From positions 108,583-115,292 of the forward strand of contig DCAF01000040.1 in assembly GCA_002311915.1 (NCBI GenBank): a stretch of DNA of 6,710 nucleotides, given 5' to 3'. The notes under the pieces are model-generated. The model saw only the letters and a list, made by a program, of their open reading frames with translations, was not told where the DNA came from and did not search any database. The stretch comes from Sulfurovum sp. UBA1140 (GTDB lineage: Bacteria > Campylobacterota > Campylobacteria > Campylobacterales > Sulfurovaceae). Below are positions 1 to 5,036 of the stretch, piece by piece. Numbering within the stretch: position 1 is the stretch's first letter; the number at the start of each line of letters is the position of its first letter. A program made the position numbers and the translations under genes.

Positions 1-854
1 CCGTCACCTCTCCTCAACCCATCAATGAACCCATTAAAACCATTGAAATTAAAGAGAACAACAGAACAGAAACCACTCCTATAGAGTTAAATAGTACGGC
101 TCAAAATAGTGATACACCTGTTAATGTAAACACAACAGACCCCACATCACCATATACCGACAACACAACCAACACATCTTCTTCTAGCAATACCCCCACC
201 ACTCCAACAATAACATTAATAGAAGAACCTATAACATCAAGCATTACCGTAAATCATTTTATCAACTACAACAACTGTGACCAAGTCATCGAAAAGGATT
301 TTTCAACGGGAGCCATTCTCTCTATCTGCTATAATTACGAATACAAATCAGCCACCTATGTAGGCTATACTCTTGATGGCAGTTTGGTCAATGCCGTTAA
401 TATCAAAGAGAGACCCAACTTCTATATAGAGCCATCCATTCCAAATGACTACCAGAGTAAATACAGCGACTACACCAACAGTGGCTATGACCGAGGTCAC
501 CTAGCACCTGACGCTAGTTTTGATTACAACCAAGCCGATTTAGATACTGTTTATACCTTAGCCAACATTATTCCCCAAGACCCTAATGTCAACCGATACC
601 ACTGGACAAAAGCCGAAGCCTACGAACGAGAGATGGCATACACACTAGGAGAACTTTGGGTTATTAATGGAGTTGAGTTTGAGAACCCTACTTATATAGG
701 AGAGAATAAAATCGCGGTACCAAAGGGATTTTGGAAAATACTATGGAACGAAGCAGAAGAGTTTGAAGTCTGCTTCTATTACAATAATTTTGTATTAGAA
801 GCAGAGGATGATACGCTAAATAAGCATATCATCAATTGTGACCTATTAATGTAA
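1..854 (+). CDS. DNA/RNA non-specific endonuclease, probably exported (5' end outside window)
   Basis: This is a sugar-non-specific nuclease of the Serratia NucA/endonuclease G (beta-beta-alpha metal) family, which hydrolyses DNA and RNA with one divalent metal ion. The frame is open from base 3, so 283 residues are visible and the true start lies upstream; the TTG at 384 is internal. Residues about 35-75 are a low-complexity Thr/Ser/Pro/Asn stretch, read as a linker. The catalytic domain starts near residue 83. Motif DRGH at 163-166 (bases 489-500) supplies the catalytic base His166. N197 and E205, in NRYHWTKAE, have the same 8-residue spacing as Serratia N119 and E127 (metal ligand and active site). 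Several cysteines in the domain would suit a periplasmic or secreted protein, but the signal peptide, if any, is not visible. The gene ends within purH's 3' end (9-base tail-to-tail overlap). Function is well supported; location and biological role (nutrient scavenging, DNA uptake or defence) are inference. Confidence 0.9.
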   Translation, partial: VTSPQPINEPIKTIEIKENNRTETTPIELNSTAQNSDTPVNVNTTDPTSPYTDNTTNTSSSSNTPTTPTITLIEEPITSSITVNHFINYNNCDQVIEKDFSTGAILSICYNYEYKSATYVGYTLDGSLVNAVNIKERPNFYIEPSIPNDYQSKYSDYTNSGYDRGHLAPDASFDYNQADLDTVYTLANIIPQDPNVNRYHWTKAEAYEREMAYTLGELWVINGVEFENPTYIGENKIAVPKGFWKILWNEAEEFEVCFYYNNFVLEAEDDTLNKHIINCDLLM

Positions 855-2378
855 AAAGTGTCTAACGGTAGTAAAGTATAAAGAGATTCCATGCTCATTA
901 GCCGCATCAATCACCTCTTCATCACGAATACTTCCACCTGGTTCTATAATCGCTTTAATCCCCGCCTTGGCAGCTGCGTCAATACTGTCACGGAATGGGA
1001 AGAATGCTTCACTTGCCATGACTGAACCACTTACATCCAAGCCCATCTCTTTGGCTTTTTTTAATGCACACCCCGCAGCGTCCACACGACTAGTCATACC
1101 CATACCAACAGCCACCATCGCTGAATCTTTAACATAAACCACACAGTTTGACTTGGTAAGTCCTGCTACCTTCCATGCGATTTCTAGGTCTTTCATCTCT
1201 TGCTCTGTGGCTGTTAGTTCTGATTTTTTATGAGCATTTTTTACCTCGTTATCACAGATACAGTCAGAGTTTTGATAGACAAATCCACCATCTACATGCT
1301 TAAAGTCATGCGTGTCTTTGCTCATTACCAGTTTGGTTCCACCTTGTGCAAACAGTTTAAGTCGTTTTTTCTTGGCAAAAACTTCCAGTGCCTCTGGTTC
1401 AAAATCACTAGCCATGACCACTTCTAAGAAAATCTCATTCATCTTTTCAGCCAACTCTTTGGTCACAATACCATTAACAGCCACAACTCCACCAAAAGCA
1501 GAAACGGGGTCACACTTAAGTGCTTCGGTATATGACTCTAGCAGACTGCCTTTAATCGCAAATCCACAAGGGTTTCCATGTTTAACAATACAGACAGCAT
1601 TCTCATCTCCAAAACTAGAAGAGATTTTTAATGCACCATTGACATCATTGATATTATTAAACGATGCCTCACCTTTTACCTGCTGAAAGTTCTCTGTAAA
1701 GTGATTGTCAAACTCATACAATGCACCTTTTTGATGTGGATTCTCTCCATATCGTGTTTGGAATGATTTTTTGCCTGTAATAAACTGATACTCACCAAAT
1801 CCATCGTTAAATCGTCCATTCATATAGTTGGCAATCATCGCATCATATGATGCTGTATGTTCAAAGGCTTTTATCATCAAGCCTCTTCTAAACTCTAACG
1901 AGTCTGCTTTGTTCTCTAAAGCATCAATAACGGAAGCATAATCATTCGCATCGGTCACAATCAATACATCATTAAAATTTTTAGCAGCCGAACGTACCAT
2001 GGTTGGTCCACCGATGTCGATATTTTCAATAATTTCATCAAAATCTTCGGTTCGTTCAATCGTCTCTTTAAAAGGGTAGAGATTCACACAAACAAGGTCG
2101 ATTCCCTCAACACCCAACTCTTTGGCTTGTGCCACATGTCCTGCATCGCCTCTTTTATGCAAAATTCCACCATGAACAAAAGGGTTCAAAGTCTTTACAC
2201 GACCTTCAAAACACTCAGGAAACTTGGTGACTTCATCAATCTCAATAACCTTTACACCATTGTCCGACAACTTCTTATAGGTTCCACCTGTCGAGATAAT
2301 CTCCCAACCCATTTTCTCTAGTCCCTGTGCGAACTCTACAACTCCATTTTTATCACTTACACTTAGCAATGCTCTCAT
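846..2378 (-). CDS. purH: Bifunctional AICAR formyltransferase / IMP cyclohydrolase PurH
   Basis: Cytoplasmic enzyme for the last two steps of de novo purine synthesis: it formylates AICAR with 10-formyl-THF to FAICAR and closes the ring to IMP. At 510 residues it has the usual full length. The N-terminal MGS-like cyclohydrolase domain (about 1-195) shows LLSVSDK, STGGTY at 29-34, KTLNPFVHGGIL at 62-73 and NIDIGGPTMVRSAAKN at 119-134. The C-terminal transformylase domain shows RYGENPHQ at 209-216, the catalytic Lys-His pair in KHGNPCG at 266-272, DPVSAFGGV at 290-298, and the ending EPGGSIRDEEVI...VRHFLH. The ATG at 2376-2378 gives the family N-terminus MRALLSVSDK; AAGG at 2389-2392 is a modest ribosome site 10 bases upstream. 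A TATAAT box lies about 30 bases before the start, suggesting its own promoter. No key residue is missing. The stop lies inside the convergent nuclease gene and no terminator is seen. Confidence 0.98.
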   Translation of the reverse strand: MRALLSVSDKNGVVEFAQGLEKMGWEIISTGGTYKKLSDNGVKVIEIDEVTKFPECFEGRVKTLNPFVHGGILHKRGDAGHVAQAKELGVEGIDLVCVNLYPFKETIERTEDFDEIIENIDIGGPTMVRSAAKNFNDVLIVTDANDYASVIDALENKADSLEFRRGLMIKAFEHTASYDAMIANYMNGRFNDGFGEYQFITGKKSFQTRYGENPHQKGALYEFDNHFTENFQQVKGEASFNNINDVNGALKISSSFGDENAVCIVKHGNPCGFAIKGSLLESYTEALKCDPVSAFGGVVAVNGIVTKELAEKMNEIFLEVVMASDFEPEALEVFAKKKRLKLFAQGGTKLVMSKDTHDFKHVDGGFVYQNSDCICDNEVKNAHKKSELTATEQEMKDLEIAWKVAGLTKSNCVVYVKDSAMVAVGMGMTSRVDAAGCALKKAKEMGLDVSGSVMASEAFFPFRDSIDAAAKAGIKAIIEPGGSIRDEEVIDAANEHGISLYFTTVRHFLH

Positions 2379-2407
2379 CTATTGTTAACCTTAAAAGAAT
2401 TTTGGGA

Positions 2408-2413
2408 ATTATA
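2408..2413 (-). promoter_or_regulatory. Probable purH promoter, -10 box
   Basis: Minus-strand TATAAT matches the sigma-70 -10 consensus exactly and sits 29 bases before the purH start codon, giving a short leader of roughly 20-25 bases. At a 17-base spacing the upstream hexamer is TAAATC, a poor -35. That fits Campylobacterota, where -35 boxes are often weak. No purine-responsive operator or riboswitch is visible. Confidence 0.5.
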
Positions 2414-2520
2414 GCCAAAGTGTGGTTAGGGATTTAAGTAGCATGGTTCTATTAATTTATGATTATCTTTTGATTGTCCATTGGTTCACACTAAACCCCT
2501 ATAATACAAACATGAAAGAT

Positions 2521-2562
2521 GTGGAACTAAGAACTCCACTTTGGAAACGCTAGTGTTCCAAA
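2521..2562. repeat. Pair of palindromes, REP-like element (degenerate)
   Basis: Two inverted repeats lie next to each other in the purH/exporter intergenic region. The first has arms GTGGA (2521-2525) and TCCAC (2535-2539) around 9 bases. The second has arms TTTGGAA (2540-2546) and TTCCAAA (2556-2562). The second differs by only one inserted A and one C-to-T change from a perfect 22-bp palindrome with half-site TTTGGAACGCT. Paired short palindromes between genes are typical of REP-type dispersed elements. That it is dispersed in this genome is inference, since only one copy is in the window. It lacks a T tract and lies 143 bases or more from purH, so it does not look like a simple terminator. 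Confidence 0.45.
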
Positions 2563-2592
2563 ATGATATGAAGTAAATGTTGAAAATTTCAT
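2527..2592 (-). other. 21-codon reading frame behind a near-perfect Shine-Dalgarno sequence
   Basis: On the minus strand AAAGGAGG (2599-2606) lies 6 bases before an ATG (2590-2592), the best ribosome site in the window. The frame encodes MKFSTFTSYHFGTLAFPKWSS and stops at 2527-2529. The last half is encoded by the palindromic element, so this may be an older gene start interrupted by the element, a short leader peptide, or chance. It lies between the exporter and purH on the same strand as both. I recognise no protein family, no membrane segment and no cysteine. A TACAAT box at 2611-2616 is too close to drive it without cutting into the ribosome site, so transcription would have to come from further upstream. 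Confidence 0.25.
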
Positions 2593-2661
2593 TAACAACC
2601 TCCTTTGTAAATTGTAAATCTCCCTTTAAAATTTAAAACTTCTACTCATATCTTTCTTCTA

Positions 2662-2682
2662 GGTTACCCCAAGAGGGTAACC
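2662..2682 (-). terminator. Hairpin 3' of the exporter gene, probable terminator
   Basis: A perfect 8-bp stem, GGTTACCC (2662-2669) and GGGTAACC (2675-2682), closes a 5-base loop and begins 10 bases beyond the exporter's stop codon. Stem strength and place suit transcription termination or 3'-end protection. Neither strand has a U tract after it (the minus strand continues TAGAAGAAAG), so it is not a canonical intrinsic terminator. Confidence 0.5.
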
Positions 2683-2692
2683 CTATATACAG

Positions 2693-4024
2693 TTACGACA
2701 ACAACCCCCGAACCTCATCTTCGTCTATCATATCTTTTTCATACTTTACCACGGCAATATTCTCTGTCTCGTTAACATAGGTTTCAACTATTGCCTCATG
2801 CTCTATTAGATTTGCAACTTTTTCACGGTCAAAAAGGTCAAGAGGTAGATAAACATTCCCACGATTGTTTGGGCTTGGCATGGTAGCAACCCAAATAAAC
2901 CATCCAATGGCAATAACAGCAACAACCATCGAGAGCGTTGCTCGGTCATAATTTTGCATGAGCCAACCTGCCAAAAGACCACCTATGGTAATACCGATGT
3001 ATCCAAAGGTATTGGCAACACCAATCGCTGCACCTTTTTGGTGAACTTTGGCAAATTTACTAACAAAACTCTGTAGCAGTGGCTCGAACATCATAAATCC
3101 TATCATAAAGAGCGAGACACCAATCGAGAAGATTAAAGCAGAGTCTGCAAAACCCATTGCCATAAAACCTATAAAGATAGAAGCAACAGAAATCATAAAA
3201 ATCTCTTTACCTTTTCCGTACTTCTCACCAAATATAGCTGAAGGTGCCATGGCAAAGATACCTAAAACAATGGCAGGAAGATAGACTTTCCACAACTCTA
3301 CTTTCTCCCATCCAAATCCACCATCAGCAATAGGGTTTGTCATTACAATAGGGATAATAAAAAATGCCATGGTCATAATAGACGAGTGAAAAAGAAAGGT
3401 AATGTACATTCGAGTAAGGGCTTTATCTTTAAAAACATCCATCATTTTTGATTCATCTTCACTATAGCTATGAACAATTTTTGGAGGCTTAGGCACAGAG
3501 GTAAAAAGAACAGCTATTGCCAGTACCGATAAGATAGCAGTAAGCCAAAAGAGCTTATCCGCACCCCAGTTACCACCCACAATAGGTGCAATAATCATCG
3601 CAAGCGAAAAACTCATGGCGATAACACCACCCATAATTGCCATGGCATGAGCCCTCTGCTCCTCTTTAACCAAGTCGGCTATCATTGCTGTAACCACAGA
3701 ACCGATGGCTCCTGCACCTTGCAAGAAACGACCTACAAGTAACATATAGATATTGTCACTCAAGGCACAAACAACAGAACCTAAAATAAAAATCATAAGA
3801 CCAATAAAGAGTGTCTTTTTTCGCCCTAGGCTATCACTTAATCTTCCAAAAGGAACTTGAAATATCGCTTGAGTAAAAGCATAACCACTCATGGCAGCAC
3901 CTGCTAATAGGGGCGTTGCTCCCTCTAATCCGAGTGCATAGACGGAAAGAACAGGAAGAACGATAAAGAGTCCAAAAAATCGCAGACCGATAATGGAACT
4001 TAGGGGCAGTATCTGTTTAAACAT
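2693..4024 (-). CDS. YajR-like MFS efflux transporter with C-terminal cytoplasmic domain
   Basis: Inner-membrane proton-driven transporter of the major facilitator superfamily, drug:H+ antiporter type; substrate unknown. The 443-residue protein has about twelve hydrophobic segments in two halves, split by a charged loop near 180-205. Motif A is seen at 60-70 (GRLSDSLGRKK) between TM2 and TM3, and RFLQGAGAIGS at 99-109 corresponds to motif B of TM4. After the last membrane segment, residues about 388-443 form a soluble tail whose predicted strand-helix-strand-strand-helix order resembles the ferredoxin-like YAM domain of E. coli YajR (about 454 residues). The start ATG at 4022-4024 has AGGAG 8 bases upstream. 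The gene diverges from rdgB across 59 bases holding a palindrome, and a hairpin follows its stop. Assignment to MFS is certain; the YajR relation is likely; an efflux role is inferred. Confidence 0.9.
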   Translation of the reverse strand: MFKQILPLSSIIGLRFFGLFIVLPVLSVYALGLEGATPLLAGAAMSGYAFTQAIFQVPFGRLSDSLGRKKTLFIGLMIFILGSVVCALSDNIYMLLVGRFLQGAGAIGSVVTAMIADLVKEEQRAHAMAIMGGVIAMSFSLAMIIAPIVGGNWGADKLFWLTAILSVLAIAVLFTSVPKPPKIVHSYSEDESKMMDVFKDKALTRMYITFLFHSSIMTMAFFIIPIVMTNPIADGGFGWEKVELWKVYLPAIVLGIFAMAPSAIFGEKYGKGKEIFMISVASIFIGFMAMGFADSALIFSIGVSLFMIGFMMFEPLLQSFVSKFAKVHQKGAAIGVANTFGYIGITIGGLLAGWLMQNYDRATLSMVVAVIAIGWFIWVATMPSPNNRGNVYLPLDLFDREKVANLIEHEAIVETYVNETENIAVVKYEKDMIDEDEVRGLLS

Positions 4025-4037
4025 ATTAATATCTCCT

Positions 4038-4058
4038 ATAGGATAAAATTTGTCCTAT
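4038..4058. promoter_or_regulatory. 21-bp palindrome between divergent genes, candidate operator
   Basis: ATAGGA (4038-4043) and TCCTAT (4053-4058) flank a centre that also pairs (AAA/TTT). The 21-bp unit is an imperfect palindrome with nine of ten positions matching. A further TCCTAT at 4034-4039 overlaps the left arm, making a perfect 10-bp palindrome at 4034-4043. It touches the exporter's -10 box (4057-4062) and reaches near its ribosome site, as a repressor operator would. The regulator is not in the window; an RNA hairpin in the 5' leader is the alternative. Confidence 0.45.
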
Positions 4059-4062
4059 TATA
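4057..4062 (-). promoter_or_regulatory. Probable exporter promoter, -10 box
   Basis: Minus-strand TATAAT stands 32 bases before the exporter start codon, with its predicted transcript start near 4050, inside the palindrome at 4038-4058. The -35 position would fall at 4080-4085 (ATGAAT, weak), at the start of rdgB on the other strand. The rdgB promoter must lie in the same 59 bases; its best plus-strand candidates, TAAAAT at 4044-4049 and TATTAT at 4056-4061, are not convincing. Confidence 0.4.
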
Positions 4063-4083
4063 TGTAAAGAAGGTTAAGTATTC

Positions 4084-4674
4084 ATGAAAATTGTATTAGC
4101 AACAGGGAATAAGGGAAAACTAAGAGAGTTTAAGCAGATGTGCAAAGACGAGGTAGTTGGTTTTACAGAACTGCTTGGAGAGATAGAGATAATCGAAGAT
4201 GCCAACAGTTTTAAAGGCAATGCCCTTATTAAAGCTCGAACCATTTATGAAAAGTTGAGCAAAGAGTATCTGGTCGTCTCAGACGATAGTGGTATCTCGG
4301 TTCCTCTTTTGGGTGGAGAGCCTGATATCTACTCAGCACGATATGCAGGAGTTGGAGCCACAGACAAAGAGAACCTGCAAAAACTCATTAATAATATTCA
4401 AGCCAAAGGGGTAGAACGAACACCTGCTTACTACACTGCATCCATTGCCATTGTAAGCCAACATGGTGAGTATGTGGTTCACGGATGGATGCACGGCGAA
4501 GTTATTACAGAAGCAAAAGGAGAAAAAGGGTTTGGCTACGACCCTATTTTTATACCCACAGGCTACCAACAGACCTTGGGTGAGCTTGATGATGAGGTTA
4601 AAAAAGGTATCTCTCATCGTGCCAAAGCGTTGATGTTGGCTAAACCTATTATTGAGATGCTCGGTCGAAGTTAA
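4084..4674 (+). CDS. rdgB: XTP/dITP diphosphatase (non-canonical purine NTP pyrophosphatase)
   Basis: Cytoplasmic house-cleaning enzyme of the RdgB/HAM1 family. It hydrolyses (d)ITP and XTP to the monophosphate and pyrophosphate, keeping deaminated purines out of DNA and RNA. The 196 residues match the family length. Visible motifs are the phosphate-binding N-terminus LATGNKGKLREFK (5-17), FKGNALIKA (43-51), the catalytic/metal segment SDDSG (66-70), IYSARYAG (82-89), the base-recognition segment GEKGFGYDPIF (147-157) and SHRAKAL (177-183). Two positions depart from sequences I recall: P74 where many homologues have an acidic residue (VDAL/VEAL), and D81 where PGIYSAR usually has Gly. The ATG at 4084 has AAGAAGG (4067-4073) 10 bases upstream. 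A 68-base gap separates it from the CPXC gene on the same strand, so they may share a transcript. Function confident. Confidence 0.96.
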   Translation: MKIVLATGNKGKLREFKQMCKDEVVGFTELLGEIEIIEDANSFKGNALIKARTIYEKLSKEYLVVSDDSGISVPLLGGEPDIYSARYAGVGATDKENLQKLINNIQAKGVERTPAYYTASIAIVSQHGEYVVHGWMHGEVITEAKGEKGFGYDPIFIPTGYQQTLGELDDEVKKGISHRAKALMLAKPIIEMLGRS

Positions 4675-4696
4675 ATCTTATTAAACACCAAAGGAG

Positions 4697-4718
4697 TCAC
4701 TATATGCGTTATAAGTGA
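4697..4718 (+). terminator. Weak hairpin after rdgB, possible attenuator
   Basis: TCACT (4697-4701) pairs with AGTGA (4714-4718), and ATA/TAT can add three pairs across a one-base bulge, leaving a TGCGT loop. TTTATTT follows, a poor U tract. The stem is AT-rich and weak, so at most partial termination between rdgB and the next gene is expected. The same bases hold a ribosome site and a four-codon reading frame (see findings). Confidence 0.25.
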
Positions 4719-4742
4719 TTTATTTAAAAAAAAGGAGAAGTA

Positions 4743-4925
4743 ATGGAACATTTTTTTACCTGTCCCTACTGCTGGGAAAGAATATCTATGATACTAGATA
4801 GTCAAGAGGAATCTAGCGATTATATCGAAGATTGTGAAGTTTGTTGTCGTCCGATTGAACTCGTATTTAAATTTTCGGGAGAAAATTTAATCTATTTTGA
4901 AAGTAAACAGATGGAAGGGATTTAA
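4743..4925 (+). CDS. Small CPXC-motif cysteine-rich protein, putative zinc-binding
   Basis: A 60-residue protein of the CPXCG motif-containing cysteine-rich family (Cys_rich_CPXG type), whose function is not established. Motif C7-P-Y-C10 near the N-terminus and C31-E-V-C34-C35-R-P-I in the middle give the paired cysteines of a small zinc ribbon; YIEDCEVCCRPI at 27-38 is the family signature. The residue after the first pair is Trp (CPYCW) where the family name implies Gly. The C-terminal third carries no cysteine, and no signal peptide or membrane segment is seen, so a cytoplasmic location is expected. The start is well set: AAAGGAG at 4731-4737 lies 5 bases before the ATG. It follows rdgB by 68 bases on the same strand. 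Zinc binding is inferred from the cysteines. The family call is firm, the role unknown. Confidence 0.85.
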   Translation: MEHFFTCPYCWERISMILDSQEESSDYIEDCEVCCRPIELVFKFSGENLIYFESKQMEGI

Positions 4926-5036
4926 GGTTTTAAAATTATAGGAATCGGAAGGTTAAAACTGCTCCTATTGTTTTGGAGATTAAGAAAAGGATTTTGGGTA
5001 TGGTTCGACGGTTTTAGGTTGATGTTAGTAACTATT
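4926..5036. other. Convergent intergenic gap with weak inverted repeats
   Basis: These 111 bases lie between the 3' ends of the CPXC gene and the DUF1703 gene. ATAGGA (4938-4943) and TCCTAT (4963-4968) could form a 6-bp stem with a 19-base loop followed by TGTTTT, a weak terminator candidate for the plus strand. AAAAGGATTTTGGGT (4985-4999) is nearly complementary to ACCCAAACCCTTTT (5056-5069) inside the end of the next gene. No gene is supported here. Confidence 0.3.

Noticed and set aside
384..854. Nuclease gene starting at the TTG at 384
   Set aside because: The same frame is open back to base 3, and the catalytic domain begins well upstream of 384 (NHFINYNNCDQ...), so 384 is internal.
1230..1686. 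Two plus-strand open frames inside purH
   Set aside because: They lie antisense to conserved PurH coding sequence, have no ribosome site and resemble no family.
2127..2321. Plus-strand open frame antisense to the PurH N-terminal domain
   Set aside because: It is a shadow of a certain gene.
2500..2505. Plus-strand TATAAT that could be a promoter
   Set aside because: No -35 hexamer at a suitable distance, and downstream there is only a 13-codon frame without a ribosome site; common in AT-rich DNA.
2379..2692. Riboswitch or purine-responsive leader for purH
   Set aside because: The likely promoter leaves only 20-25 bases of leader, and no conserved aptamer core is visible.
3048..3284. Plus-strand open frame opposite the exporter
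   Set aside because: It mirrors hydrophobic codons of the MFS gene; no ribosome site or homology.
4333..4617. Minus-strand open frame opposite rdgB
   Set aside because: It lies within a fully conserved RdgB sequence and has no start signals.
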